DNA of 64,000 nt from Verrucomicrobiales bacterium (lineage in GTDB: Bacteria; Verrucomicrobiota; Verrucomicrobiia; Limisphaerales; J093), in NCBI GenBank assembly GCA_015075445.1, contig JABTUJ010000020.1:85899-149898 (forward strand), written 5' to 3'. Below the pieces are notes generated by a model that made no database searches, was not told the DNA's origin, and saw nothing but the letters and a program-made list of their open reading frames with translations. The position numbers were made by a program, and so were the translations under genes. This document shows, piece after piece, positions 24,053-33,033 of the stretch. The first letter of the stretch is position 1; each line of letters opens with the position of its first letter.

Positions 24053-27007
24053 GTGGCGGTCGCGATCTGTCTGGGCGCGAGCCTTGTCGGTTCTGGCCAT
24101 GCCGACGAGCGATCCTGGCAGAACTTCGCCGAGGGACGCTTCACTGTGCTTGGTCCCTCCGGCGCAGGCCAGACGGGTTTCACGGAACTGGAACCTGGGC
24201 CCCTGGGCATCCTGTTCACCAACCGCCTGGCGCCGGAGCGGTATCTCACGAATCAAGTGCTGCTGAACGGCGCCGGAGTCGCGGCCGGGGACGTGGATGG
24301 CGATGGCTGGTGCGATCTTTACTTCTGCAGCCTGGACGGACCGAACGCCCTGTATCGGAACACCGGCAACTGGCAGTTCGTGGACATCACGGCCTCCGCG
24401 GGTGTGGCTTGTTCAGAGCAACCCTCGACGGGGGCGGCCCTCGCTGACCTGGACGGCGATGGCGACCTCGATCTATTGGTCAATGGCCTCGGGCACGGCA
24501 CGCGTCTGTTCTTGAACGACGGGCGCGGTCGATTCCGCGAAGCCACGGCTACCGCCGGTCTGCGCGGGGGCACGGGCGCGCACTCGCTTGCCTTGGCGGA
24601 CGTGGACGGTGACGGCGACCTCGATGTGTACGTGGTCAACTACCGGCCGACCACCTTCCGCGACGAACCCCCGAAGCGGTACCGCGTCTCGCTGGCTGGG
24701 AACCAACCCGAGTTGCTGGCCGTGGATGGCCGGCTGGTGACCGAACCGGACCTGGTGGGCCGGTTCACCGTGGACCGCGTCCACGGCGTGCTCGAGAACG
24801 GCGAGGCCGACGTGCTCTATCGGAACGAGGGTGGGGGACGGTTCACTGCGGTGAGCTGGACCGACGGCACTTTTGTGGATGAGGACGGCCAGCCGGTGCC
24901 GGTGCCGTATGACTGGGGTTTGTCCGCGATGTTCTACGATCTGGACGGCAACGGCGCACCGGACCTCTACGTCTGTAACGACTTCCAGTCCCCGGACCGG
25001 ATCTGGCTCAACGACGGGCATGGGAAGTTCCGCGCCATCAGCCGGCTCGCCATCCGGCAGACGAGCATCTTCTCGATGGGGCTGGACATCGCCGATGTCG
25101 ACCGGGACGGACACCCGGACCTGTTCGTGGCGGACATGTTCAGCCGCGAACACGCCAAGCGGCAGGTGCAGTTGATGGAACGTCAGCCGGTGCTGGTGCC
25201 CGTGGGAGTAGTCGAAAACCGCCCACAGTACTCGCGCAACACCCTGCTCCGGAACTGGGGCGATACCACCTTCGCCGAAATCGCCCAGCTCAGCGGCCTC
25301 GAAGCCTCGGATTGGACCTGGTGCCCCGTGTTCCTGGACGTCGACCTGGACGGTTACGAAGATCTCCTGGCGGTGACCGGCCATGTGCGCGATGCCCAGA
25401 ACATCGATATTTCCCGCCAGATCGACGCGCTAACGCGCCAGCCGAACCTGCCCTGGCGCGAACAGTTGCTCCTGCGCCGCTTGTTCCAGCCGCTCCTGAA
25501 CCCGAACTTCGCCTTCCGCAACCGTGGCGATCTCACGTTCGAGGAAGTCGGTCAGGCGTGGGGTTTCCACTCGCGCAAGGTTTCCCAGGGCATTGCGCTG
25601 GCGGACCTCGACAACGATTTTATGACCTCGGATGTGGCCATCAACTGCCTCGACAACAGCCCGTTGCTCTGTCGGAACAACTCTCCCAAGCCACGCCTCG
25701 CGGTCCGACTGCGCGGCGCCGGGGCCAACACCCATGGCATCGGCGCCCGCATCACCGTCCACCAACCCGGTTGGCCACCGCAGACCCAGGAGATGATCAG
25801 CGGCGGACGTTACCTCTCGAACGACGAAGCGCTCCGGGTGTTCGCGGCCGTGGGTCTTACCAACCTGGTCACCCTCGAGGTCGCCTGGCGCAGCGGGGCC
25901 TTCACGCGAGTCACCAACGCCCGCCCCAATCGCCTTTACGAAATCCACGAGCCGGCGTCGGCCCTTGCCCCCGGTGAACCACGCCCCCCGCCACCGGCCG
26001 CTCCCCCCGCACCGTTCTTTGATGATGTCAGCGAGTTGCTGCGCCATCGGCATCAGGACGAACCGTTTGACGATTTCGGCCGCCAACCCTTGCTGCCCCA
26101 CCGGCTCAGCCAGCTCGGCCCGGGCGTGAGCTGGTTCGATTACGACGGGGACGGTTGGGAAGATCTGGTAGTGGGCGGCGGACGGAGCGGTTCCTTGGCG
26201 GTGCTGCGCAACCAGCAGGCCGGCGGCTTCGTGTCCCTCGAGGAACCGGCCCGGGCCACGCCGTTGGGTCGCGACCAGACCACGGTCCTGGGCCTGCGTC
26301 TTGGATCGGGCCAGGTTGCGCTCATCGCCGGCACCGCCAACTACGAGGACGGATCGTTGCGCGACGCCGCGGTGCAGGCCTATCTCCCGGGCGCGCCTGC
26401 ACCGGCAGATCTCGTGCCTGCCTTCTTGGACAGTCCCGGTCCCCTGGCCCTGGCGGACGTGGACGGGGACGGCGATCTCGATCTCTTCGTGGGGGGCCGG
26501 GTGCGCGCCGGCTGCTATCCCGAGCCTGCCGACTCGCGGCTGTACCGCCACCACGAAGGCCGTTGGGTCCTGGATGTCACCCAGGCCCCGGGCCTTGCCT
26601 CCGTGGGCCTCGTGAGCAGCGCGCTGTTCACCGACCTCGACAACGACGGTTTCCCCGAGTTGGTCCTGGCGCTCGACGCCGGTCCGCTTCGCATCTTCCG
26701 CAACGAGCGAGGCCAGCTCCGCGAATGGGTGCCGACCCTGCGGCCGCGCCCCAGCAGCCATGGCTCGCTGGCCGGGTTCCACGCGCTCGACCAGCTCACC
26801 GGCTGGTGGAACAGCGTGGCGGCCGGCGATTTCGATGGCGACGGTCGTCCGACCCCTGCCGGCAACTGGGGCCGCAACACGCGCCACCAAAAGCCACCTC
26901 GCCCAACCGTCTGGCTGCTTCTGTCGGCGACCCGACGAGGACGGTGCCTGGGAGGTCATCGAAGCCTACCACGCGAACGAGCTCGGTTATCTCGTCCCGC
27001 TGCGTGA
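24053..27007 (+). CDS. CRTAC1-type FG-GAP/ASPIC-UnbV exported protein, N-terminal fragment
   Basis: GTG 24,053, 7 bases after a purine-rich GGGAGGG, gives a hydrophobic signal-like segment (AVAICLGASLVGSGHAD). The frame upstream is open only because it reads through the repeat array, so it is rejected. Many VCBS/FG-GAP calcium loops follow (GDVDGDGWCDLYF, ADLDGDGDLDLLV, DVDRDGHPDLFV). An ASPIC/UnbV-like domain occurs at about 25,690-25,950 (RLRGAGANTHGIGARI), then a second propeller. The coding sense is lost after NWGRNTRHQK (about 26,890). These proteins are beta-propeller surface or secreted proteins; function unknown. Confidence 0.75.
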   Translation: MAVAICLGASLVGSGHADERSWQNFAEGRFTVLGPSGAGQTGFTELEPGPLGILFTNRLAPERYLTNQVLLNGAGVAAGDVDGDGWCDLYFCSLDGPNALYRNTGNWQFVDITASAGVACSEQPSTGAALADLDGDGDLDLLVNGLGHGTRLFLNDGRGRFREATATAGLRGGTGAHSLALADVDGDGDLDVYVVNYRPTTFRDEPPKRYRVSLAGNQPELLAVDGRLVTEPDLVGRFTVDRVHGVLENGEADVLYRNEGGGRFTAVSWTDGTFVDEDGQPVPVPYDWGLSAMFYDLDGNGAPDLYVCNDFQSPDRIWLNDGHGKFRAISRLAIRQTSIFSMGLDIADVDRDGHPDLFVADMFSREHAKRQVQLMERQPVLVPVGVVENRPQYSRNTLLRNWGDTTFAEIAQLSGLEASDWTWCPVFLDVDLDGYEDLLAVTGHVRDAQNIDISRQIDALTRQPNLPWREQLLLRRLFQPLLNPNFAFRNRGDLTFEEVGQAWGFHSRKVSQGIALADLDNDFMTSDVAINCLDNSPLLCRNNSPKPRLAVRLRGAGANTHGIGARITVHQPGWPPQTQEMISGGRYLSNDEALRVFAAVGLTNLVTLEVAWRSGAFTRVTNARPNRLYEIHEPASALAPGEPRPPPPAAPPAPFFDDVSELLRHRHQDEPFDDFGRQPLLPHRLSQLGPGVSWFDYDGDGWEDLVVGGGRSGSLAVLRNQQAGGFVSLEEPARATPLGRDQTTVLGLRLGSGQVALIAGTANYEDGSLRDAAVQAYLPGAPAPADLVPAFLDSPGPLALADVDGDGDLDLFVGGRVRAGCYPEPADSRLYRHHEGRWVLDVTQAPGLASVGLVSSALFTDLDNDGFPELVLALDAGPLRIFRNERGQLREWVPTLRPRPSSHGSLAGFHALDQLTGWWNSVAAGDFDGDGRPTPAGNWGRNTRHQKPPRPTVWLLLSATRRGRCLGGHRSLPRERARLSRPAA

Positions 27008-27797
27008 CTACGAGACCCTCGCAGCGTCGCTCCCCTTCCTGCGCAACCAGTACCGCAACTTCACCGAGTTCAGCACCGCCCGGCTGACGGAGGTCCTCGG
27101 CCCGCACCAGCAGGACCTCCACGAGATCCCCATCCGGACGCTCGACAGCGTGGTGCTCTTGAACCGGGGCGACCATTTCGTGCTGGAGGCGTTGCCGCGC
27201 GAGGCCCAGTTCGCCCCGATCTTCGGCGTCGCGGTCGCCGACTTCGACCACGACGGCTGCGAGGATGCCGTGGTGGCTCAGAATTTCTTCGGGGTCGCGC
27301 CGATGACGTCGCGGCACGACGCCGGGCTGGGCCTTTGGCTGCGGGGGGATGGTCGCGGAGGTTTCGAGGCCGTCTCGCCCTCCGCCAGTGGTATCCGCGT
27401 CTACGGCGAGGGACGCGGGCTCGCGGTCGGGGACTTCGATCAAGACGGTCGCACCGACGTCGCGGTGGGCCAGAACGCGCAGGTGACCCGGCTGTTCCGC
27501 AACGTGGGCGCGAAACCCGGGCTGCGCGTGCGGCTCGAGGGGCCGCCGGGAAACCCGACCGCGGTGGGCGCCTCGATCCGGTTGGTGGCGGCGGACGGTA
27601 CCGGCGGGCCGGCGCGTGAAGTCCGCGCGGGCGGCGGGTACTGGTCCCAGGATTCGTCCATTCCCGTCCTGCCCCGGGATCCGGCTGCGCGGGCGATCGC
27701 CGTGCGCTGGCCCGGGGGTCAGGAGACCGAGTTTGCGTTGCCGAGCAACGTGGCGTCGCTCGTGGTAACGCCGCGGGGGGTTCGGGGCCTCAAGTGA
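26760..27797 (+). CDS. CRTAC1-type protein, C-terminal fragment with second ASPIC/UnbV domain
   Basis: Only the part from about 26,925 (DEDGAWEVIEAYHANELG) is believable; earlier codons are the out-of-frame shadow of the upstream fragment. It carries further FG-GAP loops (VADFDHDGCEDAV, VGDFDQDGRTDV) and a C-terminal ASPIC/UnbV domain (LRVRLEGPPGN, REVRAGGGYWSQDSS, AVRWPGGQETEF). Between the two fragments a short stretch (ATSPNRLAASVGDP) makes sense in the third frame. Two indels within about 45 bp are therefore needed to restore one ORF of about 1,250 residues. Confidence 0.65.
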   Translation: MARWPGSTRSTSSPAGGTAWRPAISMATVVRPLPATGAATRATKSHLAQPSGCFCRRPDEDGAWEVIEAYHANELGYLVPLRDYETLAASLPFLRNQYRNFTEFSTARLTEVLGPHQQDLHEIPIRTLDSVVLLNRGDHFVLEALPREAQFAPIFGVAVADFDHDGCEDAVVAQNFFGVAPMTSRHDAGLGLWLRGDGRGGFEAVSPSASGIRVYGEGRGLAVGDFDQDGRTDVAVGQNAQVTRLFRNVGAKPGLRVRLEGPPGNPTAVGASIRLVAADGTGGPAREVRAGGGYWSQDSSIPVLPRDPAARAIAVRWPGGQETEFALPSNVASLVVTPRGVRGLK

Positions 27798-27935
27798 AGT
27801 CGCGTGGAGTGAGCCGGCCGGTCCTGACCAGGCGGGTCTGCTCGGAGAGGCTGTGGGTTTCCGTCACAAACCTATTGACGCATCCCGCGGCGCATCGGCA
27901 CAGTCATCACAAGTCAACCAACCAGTATTGGAACT

Positions 27936-30749
27936 ATGAGAAACTCATTGTGTCCCCGCGTACGTGCCGCCTCCGTGATGGTCCTCTTGGGGGGCCTGCT
28001 GGCGGCTGCTGCCCAGGCCCAAATCACAAACGTTCTGATGACGGAGAACTTCGAGGGGCCCGCCCTGGATCCCGCGAAGTTCACCCGCGCCACCCCGTTC
28101 TTTGAGGGCGGCGTGGGCACTTTCGACGTGGTGCAAAGCGGCGGGGTGGTCGAGTTCACCGGCACCGTAAACCAGCAGTGGTGGCCGGCGGCCACGCTGC
28201 AGGTGGCCGGTACCTACCCCGCTTCGCCGGAAAGCAACGTGGCGATTTCCGTGGATCGCGTGGCCGAGTATGGCGCGGGGACCGCCTCGCGCAGCATGCT
28301 CTGGATCATGGACCCGGGCACCAACTACTTCGTCCTCTTCGCCGACGTGCGCGGGGAGGGAGGCTGGCGGTACAACCGGAAGATCGGCACCGCCGGCGAC
28401 GTGCCGACCGGCGGCGGCACCGAAATCACGACGTTCAACGACGCCGAGGACCTGGGTCTCCACAACATGAAGATGGTGGCGAACGGGTCCACGGTGCGCC
28501 TGTTTCTGGATGATCGGTTCGGTGCGGAAGTGGCCTTCCCGTTCCCGGAAGTCGTCTTCCAGTTCGGCACGGCGGCCCGCGCTAACAACGACACGGCCTG
28601 GACCATCTTCGACAACCTCAAGATCGAGTCCATCGGCACCGCGACGTTCTCGGCCACGACCCTGCGCCTGGGGACGGGCCAGACCGCGCAGGGGCTGGTG
28701 GTGCGCATCCCGCCCGGGGCCAATGCCACGCGCGCCATCCCCATCCGGGTCGTTGCCAGTCATCCGGCCATCGCGGCGCCGGTGGGTGCGGTGGGCAACA
28801 CGCTGACCCTGAACTTCGCCGCGGGCGGTCCCAACACCTTGACCTTTGATATCCAGGGCCTGGCCGTCGGGGCCTCCCGATTCACCCTCGAAAACGACGT
28901 CGGCCTAACCGCCGGCAACCGCCTTGACGTCACCGTGGTTTCCGGGCCGGGCGTGCAGTTGACCGAGGACTTCTCCGCCAACACGATTGACGCCGCCAAG
29001 TGGGAGGTGAGCGACCAGGGCTTCGAGGCCGGCAGCGGCACGTTCACCGTCACGCAAAGCGGCGGTCGCCTGAACATCAGCGGTTCGACGGACTTGGATT
29101 ACTGGCCGGGCGCCTCCCTGAAAACCGTGGGCACGTTCCTCGCCAGTGAAGACCTGCCGCTGGTCTTCGAGGTGGACCGGGTTTCCATCGATCCCCTGTC
29201 CCTGGACGAATTCACACCCAGCACCGGCGCCCGCACCGGGGTGTACATGACCACGGACGACCGTTCCCAGTACATCTTCTTCGGCCAGAACGTCGGCGAA
29301 ACCGGCTGGCAGGTGAACGTCAACCCCGGCAACCCGACCGGGTCCGGCACCGATCTGATCATGTTCAACGACCTGGACGGCTCGCTGGGCAATCATCGCC
29401 TCAAGATCTGGACCAACGGCAAGGAGGCTGAGGTGTTCCTGGATGGCGTGTCCGGCGGGCGTTTCCCCTTCACCGCCACGGCCTTCATCCACTTCGAGAT
29501 CGGGGCCTATGCCCGCGCCTACTTCGACGCCGTCAAAGGCCAGTTCGACAACGTCAAGATCGAGAATGTCCTGCCCTGCGTGTTGGTGAGTCCCCCCGTC
29601 ATCTCGGCTGAACAGGGCTCCAGCGGTAACACGGCCAGGGTCACCATCCCCCGTTTGCTCAACGCGCTGACCACCAAGGTGACGGTGACCAGTCAGAACC
29701 CGGCCGTGGCCGTTCCGGAAGGCGCCGTTAACGGCGTGCTGACCCTCACCTACGCACCGGGCTCGACCAATGTGCAGAGCTTCCGGGTCCAGGCCGTCGG
29801 CGTGGGCACCACCACCTTCGACGTCACCAACGACCAGGGCGTATGCGTCGCCAACGGCATCAACCTCACCGTCACCCCGCCGCCGGTGACCCTCCTCTCC
29901 GAAGACTTCGCGGCGGGCACGATCGACCCGGCGAAATGGCGTACCGATGACACGCCGCTGGTGCCGGCAGGCGTGGCCACGGCAGACTCCGTCATGAGCG
30001 TCGTCGAAGGCGTCCTGAACATCGCGGTGACCGGCGAGGTCACCGGATGGCCCGGGTTCGCCTTGATGACCACCGCGAGTTACACCGCCGAGACGACTCG
30101 GCCGGTGACCTTCGAGATCGACCGAACCAAGCTCAACTACACCCTGGTCACGGGCACCTCGGCCAAGCAGCGCACGGGCGTCTGGATCACTGACAACACG
30201 CGCTCAAAATACGTGTTCTTCAACGAGTACAAGACGCACGACGGCTCGGCGGGTGGCTGGGAGTATGCCCGGGTCATCGACGCCGCCGGCGATGTCCCCC
30301 TCGCGCTGGACGGGGCGGCCACCACCCTTGCTGTGCTCAACACGCCCGCGTTCAACGACGGCGGGAAACATCGTCTCAAGGCCGTCGCCAATGGCACCAC
30401 CGTGCGGCTCTATCTGGATGATGTCTTGGGGGCCGAGGTTCCGTTCCCGGTCAGCAGCGGCATCGTCTTCGGTGCGGGCGGCTACGTGCGGGCGGGCACC
30501 GACGTGATGTCCGGCCTGTTCGACAACGCCCTGATCACGCAGCCGGGTCAGGATGTGCCCCGACCCGTGATGAGCATCGCCCGGCAGGCGGCCAACGTCG
30601 TCATCACCTGGACCGGCGCGGGCACTCTGGAATCCAGCGCGGCTCTGGGGAGCACGGCCAACTGGACCCCGGTCAGCCCGGCTCCTGCGGGCAATACGCT
30701 CACGGTGCAGCCGACCGACCAGGCCCGGTTCTACCGGGTGAAACAGTAG
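27936..30749 (+). CDS. Secreted protein with three repeated LamG-like domains
   Basis: A 937-residue protein with a clear signal peptide (hydrophobic core ending AAAAQAQ). It has three homologous blocks of roughly 270-300 residues. Each opens with a FxGPALDPAKF or FxANTIDAAKW-like phrase and contains a GTFDVVQSGG or GTFTVTQSGG strand, a GGWRYNRKIG or GWQVNVNPGN strand, and a KMVANGSTVRLFLDD or KIWTNGKEAEVFLDG strand. This pattern fits concanavalin/LamG-like carbohydrate-binding jelly rolls. Ig-like linkers separate the blocks. The C-terminus ends RFYRVKQ, a common verrucomicrobial ending. Probable role: extracellular glycan binding (inference). Confidence 0.75.
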   Translation: MRNSLCPRVRAASVMVLLGGLLAAAAQAQITNVLMTENFEGPALDPAKFTRATPFFEGGVGTFDVVQSGGVVEFTGTVNQQWWPAATLQVAGTYPASPESNVAISVDRVAEYGAGTASRSMLWIMDPGTNYFVLFADVRGEGGWRYNRKIGTAGDVPTGGGTEITTFNDAEDLGLHNMKMVANGSTVRLFLDDRFGAEVAFPFPEVVFQFGTAARANNDTAWTIFDNLKIESIGTATFSATTLRLGTGQTAQGLVVRIPPGANATRAIPIRVVASHPAIAAPVGAVGNTLTLNFAAGGPNTLTFDIQGLAVGASRFTLENDVGLTAGNRLDVTVVSGPGVQLTEDFSANTIDAAKWEVSDQGFEAGSGTFTVTQSGGRLNISGSTDLDYWPGASLKTVGTFLASEDLPLVFEVDRVSIDPLSLDEFTPSTGARTGVYMTTDDRSQYIFFGQNVGETGWQVNVNPGNPTGSGTDLIMFNDLDGSLGNHRLKIWTNGKEAEVFLDGVSGGRFPFTATAFIHFEIGAYARAYFDAVKGQFDNVKIENVLPCVLVSPPVISAEQGSSGNTARVTIPRLLNALTTKVTVTSQNPAVAVPEGAVNGVLTLTYAPGSTNVQSFRVQAVGVGTTTFDVTNDQGVCVANGINLTVTPPPVTLLSEDFAAGTIDPAKWRTDDTPLVPAGVATADSVMSVVEGVLNIAVTGEVTGWPGFALMTTASYTAETTRPVTFEIDRTKLNYTLVTGTSAKQRTGVWITDNTRSKYVFFNEYKTHDGSAGGWEYARVIDAAGDVPLALDGAATTLAVLNTPAFNDGGKHRLKAVANGTTVRLYLDDVLGAEVPFPVSSGIVFGAGGYVRAGTDVMSGLFDNALITQPGQDVPRPVMSIARQAANVVITWTGAGTLESSAALGSTANWTPVSPAPAGNTLTVQPTDQARFYRVKQ

Positions 30750-30793
30750 TCGGCTGCGGGGAGGCTCCTCCCCCCTCCAGTTTCCGTCTTCAC

Positions 30794-30827
30794 GAAGGCG
30801 GCGGGGTCATCGTACTCCGCCGCCTTC
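30794..30827 (+). terminator. Hairpin after the LamG-like protein gene
   Basis: A perfect 11-bp stem (30,794-30,804 with 30,817-30,827; GAAGGCGGCGG paired with its complement) and a 12-base loop, 45 bp after the stop codon. It is followed by only a weak T-containing stretch, so it is either a modest intrinsic terminator or a stabilising 3' hairpin. Confidence 0.6.
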
Positions 30828-30837
30828 CCTTTCCACC

Positions 30838-30910
30838 GTAGGAGTCGAGGTGACGAGACTCCTACGGGAGGATTGGGGGAAGGGCAGAGTCTCGTCACCT
30901 CGACTCCTAC
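30838..30910. repeat. Hairpin repeat, AT-variant family: direct plus inverted pair
   Basis: A direct copy at 30,838-30,861 and an inverted copy at 30,887-30,910. The direct copy is the best-formed hairpin in the window: with neighbouring bases it has a perfect 10-bp stem (30,837-30,846 with 30,857-30,866) around GA-G-GTGA-C-GA. It lies between the convergent LamG-like and RNase D genes. Confidence 0.88.
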
Positions 30911-30918
30911 CGATGGGC

Positions 30919-31980
30919 TCAGGCCGGTTGGAGGAGGGCTTCTTGCCAGGGCAACAACCCCACGTCGGCACCGGGACTCCCGGCGGCCAGCGTCACCAGC
31001 ATCGAGCGGCTCGCGATGAGCGTCGGATCTAAATCAAGCCGGGCGGCGGCCCGATCGCGCCACGCGCGAAGTCGTTCGAGTTGGTGTTTCTGAGCCGTGG
31101 TGAGCCGGCGTCCACGGACCTTGCGGGGGATCGGCCAGTCGCTCTCCGGGACGGCCCGCGCCGCTTCGATGGCCTGTTTCAACCGCTCTCGCCGGCGTGG
31201 CGAGTAACGGCGGGGGATGAAGGCGTCGGGGGGTTCCCCGTTGGCCAGGGCGACGGCCAGGCCGAACAGGGCATCATGGGTGAGGATGAAGAACGGCGGG
31301 CGATTCGAGGCGACGGCTTCGCGGTCGCGCCAATGCCAGAGTTCCCGCAGGATAGCCATGCCCTGGCGGCTGAGCCGATCGGCCTGCTTGATGCGCCAGG
31401 CGTCATCGTGGTTGTTGCTGGGGGGCTGGCACGCCTCGTGGATGAGCTGCTCGCACATCTGCGCGTGCCACTCGAGCCGGCCCTTGGCTTCAAGCTCCAC
31501 GCGCAGCCGGCTCGCCAGCGGTTCGATGTACCGCGCGTCATTCCGCGCGTAGGTCATCATCCGCTCGGTCAACGGCCGGCGCGACCAGTCCGCCCGCTGC
31601 GGTCCCTTCTCCAGGACCACACCGAGGAATTTCTGGACCAATGGGTTAAGCCCGAACTCCTTGAGCCCCAGCAACCGCGCGGCCAGCATCGTGTCGAAGA
31701 CCCGCGTCGGTACGAACCCCGGCCCGCGATGCAGCAGCCGGAGGTCGTAATCGCCGGCGTGCAACAGGATCTCCCGGCCGCTAAGCGCCTGCCACAGCGG
31801 GCGAAGGTCCATCCCGGCGAGCGGATCCACCAAGCGGTCCTCACCCGGCAGGCTGATCTGCACCAGGCACAGCTTTTCCGGGTAGGAATGCAGACTGTCA
31901 GCCTCCGTATCCAGGGCGACCCAGGGGGAGGCTTTCAACCGTGGCAACCACTCGGTCAAGGCCGCGTCCGTCGCGATCAC
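30919..31980 (-). CDS. rnd: Ribonuclease D
   Basis: A 353-residue DEDD-type 3'-5' exoribonuclease. Exo motifs: VALDTEAD (I), LHAGDYDLRLL (II) and TYARNDARYIEPL (III, the Y/D motif). A following helical HRDC-like domain (about residues 205-290) is marked by LRELWHWRDREA and HDALFGLAVAL. RNase D trims tRNA 3' ends and other small RNAs in the cytoplasm. It is convergent with the LamG-like gene and divergent from the isomerase gene 120 bp away. Length is slightly below that of the E. coli enzyme. Confidence 0.9.
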   Translation of the reverse strand: MIATDAALTEWLPRLKASPWVALDTEADSLHSYPEKLCLVQISLPGEDRLVDPLAGMDLRPLWQALSGREILLHAGDYDLRLLHRGPGFVPTRVFDTMLAARLLGLKEFGLNPLVQKFLGVVLEKGPQRADWSRRPLTERMMTYARNDARYIEPLASRLRVELEAKGRLEWHAQMCEQLIHEACQPPSNNHDDAWRIKQADRLSRQGMAILRELWHWRDREAVASNRPPFFILTHDALFGLAVALANGEPPDAFIPRRYSPRRRERLKQAIEAARAVPESDWPIPRKVRGRRLTTAQKHQLERLRAWRDRAAARLDLDPTLIASRSMLVTLAAGSPGADVGLLPWQEALLQPA

Positions 31981-32100
31981 GCGAGGAGTCTATCGGCAGG
32001 ATTGCGCGGGGGAGAAGCGCGGAGTTGCCAGCAAATCGCTTTTCAAACCCGCCGCCCTCCGCCATGTTCAGCGGCCAGCAATCTTAACCCGACTCAAACC

Positions 32101-33033
32101 ATGCCCCGCAAACCCAGTTCCATCTGCGCAGACTGGTGGGATTACACCACCCTGGCCCCCGACCTGGTCGAGGCCGTCGCGCGGCTCACGGTCCGCGACG
32201 TCGAGAAGCTCTCCCGACCCGGCTTCCAGGTCGTCATGTACGACACCCACGAGGAGTTCTACCTCGCCGAGGCCCTCGAGTACGTCCGCGCCTGGCAGGA
32301 GAGCACGGACGACAACCCCGTCGGCATCTGCGGCCCGATCGGCCCCACCGAGCAACTGCCGCTGGTTCCCCTCATCGTTAACGCGCTCGACCTCGACGTC
32401 CGGCGCGGCCACTTCTGGGGCATGGACGAATGGTGTGTCGAAGGCCGCGAGGTTCCCGTCACCCACCCGCTCTCGTTCGAGAAGGCCGACCGCGAGCTCT
32501 GCTTCAACCGCATCCGAAAGGCCCTGCGGATGCCCGACGCGCACCTGCATTTCCCGAAGGCCGACACCACCGCGTACCGGAAGAGTTGGGGGGCGGGCGT
32601 GCGCTGCGCCGTGATGCAGGGCGGCCAGGGCGACGTGAAACACTGGGCGTTCAACGATCCCCTCCGCCGCAAGGGGCGGTGGAAGGACGAGCCCCCGCCG
32701 GCCGCGGAGTACCGGAAGCTGGCGACCCGCATCGTGGATCTCCATCCGCTGACCATCGCGCAGAACGCCCGCACCAGCGGGGGCGGCAACATCTCGCTCG
32801 TCCCCACCCAGGCCATCTCGGTCGGGCCCGTCGAGACTTGGCAGGCGGACAAGGTCTCGATATGGCACGACGGGCATCATGACAACCCGTTCGGTCAGCG
32901 GCTGACGGCGTACATGATCTCGAAACGCATCGTGGACACCGCCGTCCCGATGTCCCTCCTCGCCGACCATCCGAACGTCCAGTTCAGCTACTACCGGCCG
33001 GGCCTGGGCACCTGCGAGGTCGTGATGCATTGA
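32101..33033 (+). CDS. Glucosamine-6-phosphate isomerase/deaminase-like protein (NagB/RpiA fold)
   Basis: A 310-residue protein matching my memory of NagB-like isomerases of planctomycetes and verrucomicrobia: CADWWDYTTL, VMYDTHEEFYLAEA, GICGPIGPTEQLPL, FWGMDEWCVEG and MQGGQGDVKHWAFND. NagB converts glucosamine-6-phosphate to fructose-6-phosphate and ammonia. The DEW and GGQGDVKHW segments sit where NagB has its catalytic DE and GxGxDGH motifs, but they differ in detail, so the exact substrate is uncertain. ATG 32,101 is preferred; the frame upstream is antisense to RNase D. Its 3' end overlaps the convergent P-ATPase gene by 43 bp. Confidence 0.75.
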   Translation: MPRKPSSICADWWDYTTLAPDLVEAVARLTVRDVEKLSRPGFQVVMYDTHEEFYLAEALEYVRAWQESTDDNPVGICGPIGPTEQLPLVPLIVNALDLDVRRGHFWGMDEWCVEGREVPVTHPLSFEKADRELCFNRIRKALRMPDAHLHFPKADTTAYRKSWGAGVRCAVMQGGQGDVKHWAFNDPLRRKGRWKDEPPPAAEYRKLATRIVDLHPLTIAQNARTSGGGNISLVPTQAISVGPVETWQADKVSIWHDGHHDNPFGQRLTAYMISKRIVDTAVPMSLLADHPNVQFSYYRPGLGTCEVVMH

